Below are positions 1-9,590 of a stretch of DNA of 64,000 nucleotides, piece after piece. Origin of the DNA: Palsa-892 sp035295845 (GTDB taxonomy: Bacteria; Pseudomonadota; Alphaproteobacteria; Rhizobiales; Xanthobacteraceae). The translations under genes were made by a program, and so were the position numbers. A model generated the notes under the pieces. The model ran no database searches. It had not been told where the DNA came from and was given only the letters and a program-made list of their open reading frames with translations. Location: assembly GCA_035295845.1 (NCBI GenBank), contig DATGIF010000028.1, positions 1 through 64,000 of the forward strand, in the 5' to 3' direction. How positions within the stretch are numbered: the stretch's first letter is position 1; every line of letters starts with the position of its first letter.

Positions 1-71
1 AGCGATCAAGCCCAAACATACCAACACCCTCGCAACCGACGATTGCCGGTGCGTCGACCCCGCGGCTGCGT

Positions 72-2723
72 TCACGCGATAGCCCCTCTGCGCTGACCAG
101 CGAGCGGCAGCAGTATTGCGAAGAAAGCGGGAATTGCCAACAGATAGGCTGCGCCGCTCACTTCGAGCACGGCCGCGAGCCCGAATGAGGTTGCAACCAG
201 CGGCACGACGGCGGCGCCGATCACCGAGAAACAACCGTTGATACCCCAGGCCCACAGGAACATGTGGTCCTTGCCGAGGCGGGCGAGCGAGGTCATCGCG
301 GTCGGCATCGGGAAGCCCATGAGGAAGGCGGGCGGCAAGATCAGCGCGAAGCAGAAGACGAGGCGGAACCAATAGGGGAAGGTGCCGATGAGGTCGAGCG
401 CCCGGTCGAGGAAGAGGCCGTAGCCGATCAGGAGCGCGCCGATGGCGAGGAAGATTTTCGGCATCACCACGCGCGCGCGATCGAGATAGCGCTCGGACAC
501 GAGGCTGCCGAGGCCGGAGAAGACGAGCATGCCCGTGATCAACACCGAGGCCGACACGATCGGGTTGCTGAGCGCGAGGATGAAGTCGGCGATCAGGCCG
601 ACCTCGACCATGATGTAGCCGAGGCCGAGGCAGGCGAAATAGACGATGGTGCGGAACTTGCCGGGGTAGCGGCTGAAGATCGTGCGCCAGCCGAAAATCA
701 CGGGAAGCGCGATCAGCGATGTGGCGAGCACGGTCGCGACGCCCAGCGTCGCCCAAACGAGAATATATCCCCACTCGTCCTGAAAGAGTTCGAGGCGATC
801 GAGAATGCGCGGCAGATCCAGCGGCCGCACATAGGCGGCGAAGTAGGGCCGCGAGTTTTCGAGGATGCGGGTGTCGAAGACGTAGCTTTGCGCGATCGCG
901 TCCCAGCCGCCATGCACGAGACGGTCCCAGGCCAGTTGCCCCATGGTGGTGGCGGGGACGGTGGAGGCGGGCTGGTCGGGATCGTCCTTGCCGCTTTCGA
1001 CGGGCGCGTCGGGCGGCGGCTCGTCCTTGGGCTCGTCGCCCTGTTCGTTGGCGTTGAAGAAAATCTGGTTCTGGTAGCCGTCGAGGACTTCCGCCGTTTT
1101 CTTGTCGTCGTATTGGATGCCCGGATAATAAATCTCGTCGAAGGACATGGCGCGCGTGTGGGCGCGGAGCTTCGCGATTTCCTCGGCGGAAAAACCGCTG
1201 CGTTTGTAGAGCACGGTGGCGGTGGACAGATAACTCGCGGCGACGAAGAAGTGGCCGGCGATGTTGTCGTCGAGCGCGCGGGCGGCGGCGGCCATGGTGG
1301 CGTAAAGCTTCAGCACCGATTTCGGCGGCTCTTCCTTGTTCCACAAGGTAACGGCGAGCACGCCGTCGTCCTTCAGCGCGCGCATGTAGCTTTGCATCGC
1401 TTCGCGCGTATAGGAGAATTTCTCGACAATGGCGAAGCCGCCGGGATTGGAGAGGCCGGCGGAGTCGGCGAGGCTTAGATCAATCACGTCGTAGCGATTT
1501 TGCGTATAGGCGAGATACAGCCTGCCGTCGTAATCGATCACGCGCACTTTCGGATTGTGGAGAATATCGCCGGTGAAATCGCGCAGGCCCTTGTCGCCGC
1601 GGAAGGCGGCAAGCACCGCGGGATTGCCTTCGGCGACGGTGACGGTTTTCGAATTCTTCAGCGCGACCGCGGTGGAAAGCCCGCCGCCGAATTGCACCAC
1701 GAAGGTGTTGGGCGCGCTCTTCACGAGATAGGGATAATACATCGAGAGAAAACGGAAATATTCGGTCTCCTTCGGCGGCAGGTCGCGGATGATGCCGCTC
1801 GGGCCGTCGCCGTCGATGTACATGCCGAGATAGGCGTTGGCGGGCATCGTCGGCAGATTAAAGGCGGCGTTGTCGGAAAGCCCCGGCGCGAAGTGCAGAT
1901 ACGAGCTCGAGTAAACCTCCAAATAGCCGAAGGGGGTCGCGCGCTCGTAGACGCGGATGCTGTCGGGAAATTTGCGGGCGTAGGCAACGCCCTTGTAGTC
2001 GGAGACCGCGAGCTTCTTGATGTCGAGGAGATCGGGCAGCGAAAAGTGGGCGGCGACCGCGAGCGCCGCAAAGCCGGCGAGCCAAAGGCTTCCGCGCCGG
2101 TGATCGACCGCTTCGAACCACAAGACCGTTCCCGCGAACCACAAGAGCAAGGGAACGACGATCAGATTTTCCGGATTGATCCAGAACATCGCGGCGAGAA
2201 ACAGAAGGCCGCCGATGCCGGAGCCGGTGAGGTCGGCGAAATAGGCGCGGTTGAAGATTTTCTGCGCCTTCAGGAAGACGGTGCCGAGAAACACGGCGCC
2301 GGCGAGGAACGGGCACATGTAAAGCAGGAAATTCCCGAACAGCCGCCATTTCTGCATCGGGTCGGAGATGAGAAAAATCGCGTTGAACGGGATTTGCTGC
2401 GCGAGCAAATTCGCCGCCACCATCAGCGGCCCGAACAGAAACAGCGCCGCCGCGGCCACACCCTGCCAGTGGCGCTCGAACCAGCCCTTGGCGATGCACA
2501 TGACAGCGCTCGTCAGCCCGAAGCCGAGCATCGCGAGGCTCACGACCAGCGAGCCGAAATGCGCCCAGCTCCCGACCGAGAAAATCCGCATGATGCAGAT
2601 TTGCAGCGCGATCACCGCGCCGGCGACGAGGCCGACCGATAGATAAAGATAAGGCCGCGGCTTCAGCTCAACGCCGGCCGCCGCCGGCGGCCGGTCGAGG
2701 CCGATCGCGCTCGGGGCGTTCAC
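72..2723 (-). CDS. Membrane-embedded spermidine synthase-like protein
   Basis: An 883-residue polytopic membrane protein. About seven hydrophobic segments lie in the first 230 residues. A soluble SAM/decarboxy-SAM-binding Rossmann-like domain follows (QFGGGLST at about 345, an acidic residue in VAEGNP, then VIDLSLAD), and a second block of helices fills roughly 660-880. This layout matches the large membrane members of the spermidine synthase-like superfamily. Family members transfer aminopropyl or methyl groups, but the substrate here cannot be read from the sequence. The GTG start overlaps the stop of the upstream methyltransferase gene by four bases (GTGA), so the two are co-translated and probably work together. 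It could be a methyltransferase rather than a polyamine enzyme; I would not call it speE. Confidence 0.75.
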   Translation of the reverse strand: MNAPSAIGLDRPPAAAGVELKPRPYLYLSVGLVAGAVIALQICIMRIFSVGSWAHFGSLVVSLAMLGFGLTSAVMCIAKGWFERHWQGVAAAALFLFGPLMVAANLLAQQIPFNAIFLISDPMQKWRLFGNFLLYMCPFLAGAVFLGTVFLKAQKIFNRAYFADLTGSGIGGLLFLAAMFWINPENLIVVPLLLWFAGTVLWFEAVDHRRGSLWLAGFAALAVAAHFSLPDLLDIKKLAVSDYKGVAYARKFPDSIRVYERATPFGYLEVYSSSYLHFAPGLSDNAAFNLPTMPANAYLGMYIDGDGPSGIIRDLPPKETEYFRFLSMYYPYLVKSAPNTFVVQFGGGLSTAVALKNSKTVTVAEGNPAVLAAFRGDKGLRDFTGDILHNPKVRVIDYDGRLYLAYTQNRYDVIDLSLADSAGLSNPGGFAIVEKFSYTREAMQSYMRALKDDGVLAVTLWNKEEPPKSVLKLYATMAAAARALDDNIAGHFFVAASYLSTATVLYKRSGFSAEEIAKLRAHTRAMSFDEIYYPGIQYDDKKTAEVLDGYQNQIFFNANEQGDEPKDEPPPDAPVESGKDDPDQPASTVPATTMGQLAWDRLVHGGWDAIAQSYVFDTRILENSRPYFAAYVRPLDLPRILDRLELFQDEWGYILVWATLGVATVLATSLIALPVIFGWRTIFSRYPGKFRTIVYFACLGLGYIMVEVGLIADFILALSNPIVSASVLITGMLVFSGLGSLVSERYLDRARVVMPKIFLAIGALLIGYGLFLDRALDLIGTFPYWFRLVFCFALILPPAFLMGFPMPTAMTSLARLGKDHMFLWAWGINGCFSVIGAAVVPLVATSFGLAAVLEVSGAAYLLAIPAFFAILLPLAGQRRGAIA

Positions 2724-3589
2724 AGGTTGTGGGTGCCTTTGATCGCGTCGCCTTCAAGCTTGGTGAAGGGCACGAAGGGAACGATCTTGCCGCCGTAGAT
2801 GTCGGAGCGCGCGACCGTGATCGAGCCGTCGGAGGCTTTCTCCTTCACGACCTTGAGCACACGCTGGGCGCCGGGCGGGCCGACCGGGATCACCATGATG
2901 CCGCCGGGCCGCAACTGCTGCAAAAGCGGCGGCGGAATGTGGTCGATGCCGCAGGTGACGATGATCTTGTCGAAGGGCGCCGCTTCCTCCCAGCCATAAT
3001 AGCCGTCGGCCTGCTTGGTGTTGATCGCCTTGAACTCGCTGTAGCCGCGCTCGATCAGCCCGTCGTAGATGCCGCGCGTGCGGCTCGCGAGCGGGCGGAT
3101 GATCTCGATCGTGTAGACCTTGTCGGTGAGGTTGGCGAGATAAGCCGACTGATAGCCGGAGCCGGTGCCGATCTCGAGCACCTTCTCGCCGAGCTTGACG
3201 TCGATCGTCGAGGTCATGCGGCTCACGAGATGCGGGCCGGAGATGGTCACGCCATAGCCGATGTCGAGAAATTCGTGCTGGTAGACGTGGCCGAGATTCT
3301 GCTTCAGCACGAACTCTTCGCGCGGCGTCATCAGGAAGGCGCGTTCGTTGCGCTTGTCCCACACGTCCTTGTTGCGCACGAGCACTTCGTAACGGCTCCA
3401 GCGCTCGCCGAGATAAACGGGATTTTCGCCGCGGTTCGACTGCATCCAGTTGATGAAGGCGTCGCGGCCCTGGGTCGGCGGAAACAGGTCGTAGCTATAG
3501 GGCTTGATGATGCCCGCCGAAGCGAGACGGGGAAGCATCGCACTGGTGAAGGCCGCAGCCGACGACAAAAGAAAAGACCGTCTCTGCAA
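2720..3589 (-). CDS. Exported protein-L-isoaspartate O-methyltransferase-like protein
   Basis: A 289-residue protein with a PCMT-type fold: the GPHLVSRM segment at about 118-125 sits where family members bind isoaspartyl substrate, and VLEIGTGSGYQ (137-147) is the SAM-binding motif I. Family enzymes methylate damaged L-isoaspartyl residues. It is longer than the usual 210-220 residues because of an N-terminal signal (QRRSFLLSSAAAF, ending near LASAG at 22-26) that looks like a Tat signal. The TTG start is chosen because GAGGAGGG lies about six bases upstream and no other start leaves the signal intact. Export of a SAM-dependent enzyme is odd, because SAM is cytoplasmic. The membrane partner gene overlaps its stop, which suggests a two-part envelope system. 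Confidence 0.78.
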   Translation of the reverse strand: MQRRSFLLSSAAAFTSAMLPRLASAGIIKPYSYDLFPPTQGRDAFINWMQSNRGENPVYLGERWSRYEVLVRNKDVWDKRNERAFLMTPREEFVLKQNLGHVYQHEFLDIGYGVTISGPHLVSRMTSTIDVKLGEKVLEIGTGSGYQSAYLANLTDKVYTIEIIRPLASRTRGIYDGLIERGYSEFKAINTKQADGYYGWEEAAPFDKIIVTCGIDHIPPPLLQQLRPGGIMVIPVGPPGAQRVLKVVKEKASDGSITVARSDIYGGKIVPFVPFTKLEGDAIKGTHNL

Positions 3590-3910
3590 GGCGACCCTCC
3601 TCGTAGCAATGCCATCTAGGGCTGGGGAATCGGCGGCGATAGTAATCGAGCGACAATTCCGGCGCCATCATGACAAAGTAGCCGTCCGGGACCTTTTATT
3701 GCCGGTTTGACCGGTCTCCGCCTGCACAGCGGGCGGGCAATTTCCCGCCGGCGAACAAGGACCCGTGCGAATTCCGCCACAGTCGAACTTTCATAGTGCG
3801 ATTTCGGGGTGCGACATCGCCTGCCCGTCAAGCCTTCCGCCGCCCGGCTTGGCCTTGACGCTGAGAGAACTTCAATGGTGAGTTGATCGCCAAGCTGGGG
3901 AGAGGAAATC
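3590..3910. other. Divergent intergenic region, 321 bp
   Basis: This gap lies between the methyltransferase operon (leftward) and the trypsin-like gene (rightward), so it should carry both promoters. I see no convincing -35/-10 pair. A small inverted repeat, GGCGGG at 3732-3737 and CCCGCC at 3744-3749, is the only clear structure. No coding frame here looks genuine. Confidence 0.5.
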
Positions 3911-4930
3911 ATGCATAAGCAAGTTCATCGTTGTTTGGGGGCTGCCGCGGGTTCGCTCGCGCTTGCCGCGATCTGCGCGGCCACGGCCGGCGCCGAAGCA
4001 ATGAAAGGGCCGAAGACGCCGCTGGATCTCGCCATCGAGCGCCAGACCTCGGCCGAAGCGACGCACAGCAAGGTCTATGGCGGCCAGGACGCGCCTCCCG
4101 GCGCGTTTCCATACCAGGTCTCGCTGATCCTTTCGGAGGCGAGAAAGGGCGAGGAGTTCAATTATCACTTTTGCGGCGGATCGCTGATCGCGGATACGTG
4201 GGTGCTGACCGCCGGCCATTGCGTCACCCAGCAGGGCGAGATCGTCGATCCGAAGGGCATCAACGTCTATATCGGCTCGGTCAATTTCAAGAACGGCGAC
4301 CGCATCGCGGTGAAGTCCGTATACCGGCATCCGCAATACAACGCCGACTTCACCGACAACGACGTCGCGCTGCTGAAGCTCGAACGCGCGCCGAAGGGCG
4401 TCAAGTTCGGCAAGATCGCCCTGATCGACGGAACGAAAGACGCTTCACTCGAAACGCCGGGCACGGATCTCACGATCGTCGGATGGGGCACCACCGAGCA
4501 GGGATCGCTGTCGAAGAACCTGCGCTACACCTCGGTCAAGATGGTGGATCGCGCCGAGTGCAACGCCAACATCCTGCAGAACCGGGCGGCGAACCTCGAC
4601 GACAGCCTGTCGGTCATCTTCCGTAATTTCCGCATCGACACCGACGAGAAGATGAACGATGTCCGCGCCGCGATCCTGAAGGATGCGGGCCAGATCGTGA
4701 ACGAGAACATGATTTGCGCCGGCGAGCCCAATCCGAAGGCCGGCGCGGAATTCGTGCACGATACCTGCCAGGGCGACAGCGGCGGCCCGCTCGTTGCGAA
4801 GTCCGGCGACAAGCCGGTGCAGGTCGGCATCGTCAGCTGGGGCGAGGGCTGCGGCATTCCCAAGCTGCACGGCGTCTATACGCGGCTCGGCAAGTTCGTC
4901 GATTGGGTAAAGTCGACCGCGACGGATTGA
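3911..4930 (+). CDS. Secreted trypsin-like serine protease (S1A), zymogen form
   Basis: A 339-residue protein with a signal peptide (cleavage near residue 28, TAGAEA), a short propeptide and an S1A domain. The catalytic triad is His103 (TAGHC), Asp151 (NDVALL) and Ser290 (QGDSGGPLV). Asp284, six residues before the serine, is the position that gives trypsin its Lys/Arg preference. The sequence SKVYGGQ puts a classic activation site after Lys54, so the enzyme is probably made as a zymogen that could activate itself. GAGAGGA precedes the ATG. It stands alone as a transcription unit and converges on the first caspase-like gene. Insert-like residues around 228-262 lengthen the domain relative to trypsin. 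Localisation is periplasmic or extracellular by inference. Confidence 0.9.
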   Translation: MHKQVHRCLGAAAGSLALAAICAATAGAEAMKGPKTPLDLAIERQTSAEATHSKVYGGQDAPPGAFPYQVSLILSEARKGEEFNYHFCGGSLIADTWVLTAGHCVTQQGEIVDPKGINVYIGSVNFKNGDRIAVKSVYRHPQYNADFTDNDVALLKLERAPKGVKFGKIALIDGTKDASLETPGTDLTIVGWGTTEQGSLSKNLRYTSVKMVDRAECNANILQNRAANLDDSLSVIFRNFRIDTDEKMNDVRAAILKDAGQIVNENMICAGEPNPKAGAEFVHDTCQGDSGGPLVAKSGDKPVQVGIVSWGEGCGIPKLHGVYTRLGKFVDWVKSTATD

Positions 4931-4955
4931 ATTCCGGGGCCTGGATTCGCGCGGC

Positions 4956-7130
4956 TCACCGCTTGCCGCGAAGATCCAGGTCCCATTCCACCAGCGTGAC
5001 GGTGGCGGGATTTTTGTCGAAGGGGGTCGCCCGCGTGCCTTCGGTGTCGCCCGCAAGCCCGTCGTCGAAATTCAGCTGATCGGATCCGCCTCGCCCGGCA
5101 CCGCCGGCGTCGAGGTTGTTCAGATTGATGATGTCGTCGAAATTCCGCGCCCCCACATTCTGCCGCTGCGGCGTGGAAAGAATCACCAGCGTGAAGCGCT
5201 CGAGATCGGCGCCGCCCGGCAGCGCCCGGCCGTAATTGATCTTGCAGGAGCGGGTCGCGCCCGGCGCCAGCGTCGAGTCTTTTCCGCCTTGCTCGCAGAA
5301 GTCGATGAAATTCCACTTGTCGTCGATGAGGAACGGATTCACGAAACGGGGAAGGGGGCCCTCGTTCTTGATGTTGATCTGCACGCGCATGCAGGGGGTC
5401 GCGACAAGCGGGCCTTCCACGGTCTGCATGCTTGCCAGCTGATCGGCCTCGCAGCGCCCGCTCTTGCCGTCATAGTTCAGCGGCATGGAGCCGAAGCCCA
5501 CCTTCAGACGCGGCCGGCCGGGAAGGCCTCCGGCATCCGTGGCCGCGAGCCGCCGCAATCTTTCCACGCGATAGGCGCGGAGGAGAATCCGCTGCGTTGC
5601 GGCTTTGACTTCGTCGAGCGGCTCGCTGCCCTTGAGATCGACGGCCGCGCCGATGTCGAGTTTCAAGGGATCGCTGCCGGCGGGGGCCATGCGAAAACCG
5701 TCGGCGGTGACCCACCAGATGAAATCGGGCGCGGTGTCGTCGAAGCGCACGCGGCCCTGCAGCTGTTTGTTTTCTGAGCCGGAGGCGCCGAACGCATTGA
5801 AAACTTCTGCGGCACGCGCGCGCAGCGTTTCCGGCGTCCGCTCGGTGAAGCGCGGCGCCGACACGGCGAAGGCGAAGTCGAGGGGCGGCGAGAGCAGCCG
5901 CGCATAGCGCGCGCGGGTGATGATCTCGGCGCCGCCCATGCGGCAGGCGGGATTGCCGTCGACGAGCGGGCAGGGATATTCGCGGAGCGGCGATATTTTC
6001 GCTTCGGTGGGGCTCGCCTCGATCACCTGCGCATAGCCGGTGGCCGCGGTGTCCTTGGCGCTCGGATCGTCATAGAGCGCGAGGATCGCGCCCTTCTCGA
6101 TGCCGTTGGCGATGCCGCCATAGACGATCTCGTGCGCGACCTGCCACTGCAATGCGGCGTCGGGCGCCGCGTCATGGCCGAAGACCAGGCGGTTGATCAT
6201 GTTGCCCTCGATGCCCGCGGTCTGGGTGACGTGGCCGCCGGATGTGCCCATGACGCGGTTCACTTCCTCGATGATCTGGCTGTAGGTCAGTTTCGGCGCC
6301 CGCGTCATCACCGTCACCAGCGCGTGGGTGAACACCGAGCGCCAGACGGCGTCTTTCGCTGGCACCGAGCCCGGCATCGGGATTTCGGTCGAGGTTTCAT
6401 TGGCACGCGAGGCCGAGAAAAAGACGTAACGCCCGCGGGCATCCGTTGAGCGGCTCGCGGCCGCGTACGGGGCGTGGATGACGGCTGTTTTCCTGGATGA
6501 GGGGCTCTTGTCCACCCGCACGCCGAGCTCCCACGGCTCGATTTTCTTTTCGTGGAATTGGCCGCTTGCCCTGAGGCCGGTGCCGGAATGGCAGCTGTCG
6601 AGGATGAACCAGAGGTCCACGCCCTTGTCGCGGATCGCATCGGCGAATTCGCCGAGCTCGTCGTCGATGATCGCGTTCCTGATCGCCTGTGCGTTCTGCT
6701 CCAGCGGCGTGGGCTCCACGTCATAGGGAATGAACACCTCGTCGAAGCCGTCCTCCTCGTCGTGGCGGGGATCGCCCTCGGGCTGGTCGGGCTGATAGGA
6801 GCCGTGGCCGGAAAAATAGACGATGGCGAAGTCGCCGCGCTGCGAGCGCTCGGTGAGCGCGCGCAGGGCGTCCATGATGTTCTGCCGCGTCGGTTTCTCG
6901 GCCGAAACGCCGTCGGCGAGCAGGGTAATGTTGTTTTTCTTGACGCCGCGCTGCAGCAGGAATTCCTGGATTTCCTTGACGTCGTTCTTCGGCCCCGAAA
7001 GATATTTGCTGGGGTCGAGGTTCTGGTAGTTGGAAACGCCGACAATGAGCGCGCGCGTTTCGGCGGCAGCGGGACCGGATGCTGCGATCGCGGCGAGCGC
7101 GAACAGGGCGGCAAGGCTGCCGGTCTTCAT
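4956..7130 (-). CDS. Secreted caspase-like protease (peptidase C14), paralogue A
   Basis: A 724-residue protein. The start is set at 7130, because the frame can extend to 7268 but only the internal ATG gives a clean signal peptide (residues 1-23, ending GPAAA). The caspase-like domain follows at once (TRALIVGVSNY). The catalytic dyad is His109 (FSGHGS) and Cys180 (LDSCHSG), and an acidic-rich segment lies between them. Residues from about 340 form a long C-terminal part rich in beta structure, resembling the DUF4384-type regions attached to bacterial C14 peptidases. Bacterial C14 enzymes of metacaspase/orthocaspase type usually cut after Arg or Lys; the specificity here is unknown. It diverges from paralogue B across a short gap. 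Confidence 0.85.
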   Translation of the reverse strand: MKTGSLAALFALAAIAASGPAAAETRALIVGVSNYQNLDPSKYLSGPKNDVKEIQEFLLQRGVKKNNITLLADGVSAEKPTRQNIMDALRALTERSQRGDFAIVYFSGHGSYQPDQPEGDPRHDEEDGFDEVFIPYDVEPTPLEQNAQAIRNAIIDDELGEFADAIRDKGVDLWFILDSCHSGTGLRASGQFHEKKIEPWELGVRVDKSPSSRKTAVIHAPYAAASRSTDARGRYVFFSASRANETSTEIPMPGSVPAKDAVWRSVFTHALVTVMTRAPKLTYSQIIEEVNRVMGTSGGHVTQTAGIEGNMINRLVFGHDAAPDAALQWQVAHEIVYGGIANGIEKGAILALYDDPSAKDTAATGYAQVIEASPTEAKISPLREYPCPLVDGNPACRMGGAEIITRARYARLLSPPLDFAFAVSAPRFTERTPETLRARAAEVFNAFGASGSENKQLQGRVRFDDTAPDFIWWVTADGFRMAPAGSDPLKLDIGAAVDLKGSEPLDEVKAATQRILLRAYRVERLRRLAATDAGGLPGRPRLKVGFGSMPLNYDGKSGRCEADQLASMQTVEGPLVATPCMRVQINIKNEGPLPRFVNPFLIDDKWNFIDFCEQGGKDSTLAPGATRSCKINYGRALPGGADLERFTLVILSTPQRQNVGARNFDDIINLNNLDAGGAGRGGSDQLNFDDGLAGDTEGTRATPFDKNPATVTLVEWDLDLRGKR

Positions 7131-7222
7131 AGAAGCGCCGTTTTCCTCAGCTTGACGGGAGACGCGGGCGACACGGAAGATAAGCACAACTATGTGCGAA
7201 TTGCGGTGTCGGGAGGATGGGA

Positions 7223-9556
7223 ATGGATCGCCAGCGCAAAGGTAGCGCCCGCAAATTTGCGATTTCAACCTCCGTCATAAGGCCAGCTTACCGCTTTCGC
7301 GGGTTTTTCCTTGCCGGCGCATTGCTGGCATTCAGCGTGGCGCCTTCCCGCGCCGATAATTACGCGCTTTTGATCGGCGCCGCCGATTACCAGAACCCCA
7401 ACATTAACAAACTTAAAGGCCCGCCCAACGACGTCACGTTAATGTGGCGGCTGTTGACCGAGAAGCGCGGATTCAATGCCGCGAACATTACCGTCCTCGC
7501 CGACGGGCTGAAGGATAAAGCGGGGCTGCGCTGCGTCCGCAACGGCAAGCCCGACCAGCCATGCTTTCCGAGCGTCAACGGCGAGCCGAAGCGCGCCGCC
7601 ATCATGAAGGCGTTCGCCGACCTCGCGGACAAGGCGAAGAGCGGCGACCTCGTGCTGATTTTTTATTCCGGCCATGGCACCGAGCAGCCGGTGAAGAACG
7701 CGGACCAGAATCCGGAGCGCGACAACCTCGATCAGGTCATGCTGCCGACCGATACCGGCGATTACGATCGCGCGACGAAAACCGTGCAGAACGGAATCGT
7801 CGACGACGATATCGGCGCCGCGCTCGACAAGATCCGCGACAAGAACGCCGATGTCTGGGTCATCATCGACGCCTGTCACGCCGGCTCCATGACGCGCGGC
7901 CTCGTCGACGGCACCGCCGTGCGCGGCGTCGATCCCTCGCGGCTTGGAATTCCGCCGGCGCCGCCGGCTCCCGTGACGGCCAAGGCAACGGCGCCGGAGG
8001 CCTGGGCGCTGCCGTCGAAATCGGCGCGCGGATCGCTCGTCGGCTTCTTCGCCGTCGATTCATCGCGCGAGGCGATCGAGCGCGCCTTCGAGGAATTCGA
8101 TTCGCCGATGGTCGGCGAGGGCTCCGAAAAGCGGGCCGGGGTATTCACTTATTTCCTGTGGCGCGCGCTCAGCGACAGCAAACACAACGCCTCGCGCTAT
8201 CAGGACCTCGCCAGCCTGATCGTCACCGAAATGCGGAATTCCGAAAACCCGCCGTCGGCAAGGCCCGCGTTCGACGGCGACCTCAACCGCCCGGTGTTGG
8301 CCGGTGGCGCGGTGCCCACCAATCCGGTGTGGAAGGTGGAGATCGACGGCGATCACGTCGCGGTACCTGCCGGCACGCTGCACGGGCTTGCCGCCAATAC
8401 CGTGCTCAAGCTTTCGGCCTCGCCCGACGGCCCGAAATGGGGAACGGCGACGGTCACGAAAGTGGCCGCCATCCATTCGACGGCGGACCTCGACAAGCCC
8501 GTGCCCGGCGGCGAGCGGCCGGCCGAGCTCTGGGCGAGCGTGCTCGTGCCGAGCGTGTCGTTTCAGCTGACGGTGGCGGAGCCGCCGGCTTCCGAACTGA
8601 GCGATCCCGCCGCCGCTCAATTCGTCGAGAAGCTGAAGGCCGCCGCCAGGGACGGCGCCATCGAATGGGTCGCGGCACAAGCGCCGGCGCAGCTCCGGCT
8701 CCGCGTCTATAACGGCAAGGTGTGGCTGCTCGGCACCGATGGCGAATGGATCCGCAAGGATTTGCAGGAAAAAGATTCGCGGCTGCGCGCTTATCCCGAA
8801 AACTATTCGGTTTCGATCGAGCCGGAGCGGGCCGAAAAGAGCGTGAGCGAGCTTGCGGCCACGCTTTCCAAGAAAGCGCGCGCGGCGAACCTCGTGCGGG
8901 TGGCGCAAAACTGGAGCGAGACGCAGGCGAACGATGGCGCCGCCAAGGACATCGTGATTACGGCCGAGCGCTACGTTCAGCGCGGCAACAACGACCCCTA
9001 TCGCGAATGTCCGAAGCAGTTCTCGCCCGACGTTTATGAAAAGGTGTCTTCGTTCGAGGACAAGACCGTTCCTTCGCTGCAGCATTGCGACGCGATCCGC
9101 GTGAAGGTCGAGAACGTGAGCGCGCGCGACTTCGACATCAATGTTTCCTACATCGACGCCGCCGGCACGATCGTGTCGCTGACGGACCCTTGCGTCGTGA
9201 CCTTGCCCGCGCGATCGCCCGCCTGGACGTTTCCGGCGAAAGTTTCCAACTGGCGCGGCGGCAAGACCGGCGCCCCCGATACGGTCGGCCGCGAGCATAT
9301 CGTGGTGACGGCGCTCGAGCAGAAGGACGGCATCCAGTCGAGCGACCTTTGCTTCAATCAGGTGGTGACCCGGGGGATCAAGGCGAACAATCCGCCGGTG
9401 CCGGGCGCCGCGCGATCTTTCTTGAATACACTCAAGGACGCAGCACTGGCGCCGGCGGCGACGCGCGGAATCGTCATCCAGAAGGAGCCCGACGAGACGC
9501 AAGAAGCGAGCGCCACGGTGTTCAGTTTCGAGATCATGCCGGCGCGGCTTCCGTGA
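7223..9556 (+). CDS. Secreted caspase-like protease (peptidase C14), paralogue B
   Basis: A 777-residue protein. GGGAGG at 7211-7216 touches a first ATG at 7217, so I prefer the in-frame ATG at 7223, six bases downstream. The N-terminus is basic for about 26 residues, then has a hydrophobic segment (FFLAGALLAFSVA) ending at PSRAD, which fits a signal peptide. The caspase-like domain starts with NYALLIGAADY. The catalytic dyad is His151 (YSGHGT) and Cys218 (IDACHAG). Residues beyond about 340 form a long C-terminal region laid out like paralogue A, including a terminal beta domain with paired cysteines. The V8-like protease gene follows after 34 bp and is probably co-transcribed. Confidence 0.85.
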   Translation: MDRQRKGSARKFAISTSVIRPAYRFRGFFLAGALLAFSVAPSRADNYALLIGAADYQNPNINKLKGPPNDVTLMWRLLTEKRGFNAANITVLADGLKDKAGLRCVRNGKPDQPCFPSVNGEPKRAAIMKAFADLADKAKSGDLVLIFYSGHGTEQPVKNADQNPERDNLDQVMLPTDTGDYDRATKTVQNGIVDDDIGAALDKIRDKNADVWVIIDACHAGSMTRGLVDGTAVRGVDPSRLGIPPAPPAPVTAKATAPEAWALPSKSARGSLVGFFAVDSSREAIERAFEEFDSPMVGEGSEKRAGVFTYFLWRALSDSKHNASRYQDLASLIVTEMRNSENPPSARPAFDGDLNRPVLAGGAVPTNPVWKVEIDGDHVAVPAGTLHGLAANTVLKLSASPDGPKWGTATVTKVAAIHSTADLDKPVPGGERPAELWASVLVPSVSFQLTVAEPPASELSDPAAAQFVEKLKAAARDGAIEWVAAQAPAQLRLRVYNGKVWLLGTDGEWIRKDLQEKDSRLRAYPENYSVSIEPERAEKSVSELAATLSKKARAANLVRVAQNWSETQANDGAAKDIVITAERYVQRGNNDPYRECPKQFSPDVYEKVSSFEDKTVPSLQHCDAIRVKVENVSARDFDINVSYIDAAGTIVSLTDPCVVTLPARSPAWTFPAKVSNWRGGKTGAPDTVGREHIVVTALEQKDGIQSSDLCFNQVVTRGIKANNPPVPGAARSFLNTLKDAALAPAATRGIVIQKEPDETQEASATVFSFEIMPARLP

Positions 9557-9590
9557 GGCATCCGAGCGAAACCGGTTCAAGGGGGATTTG

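Noticed and set aside
264..2642. Two long plus-strand frames opposite the spermidine-synthase-like gene
   Set aside because: Composition is rich in His/Arg/Glu and Gly as expected of antisense frames in high-GC DNA; no domain is visible and the minus-strand protein is clearly real.
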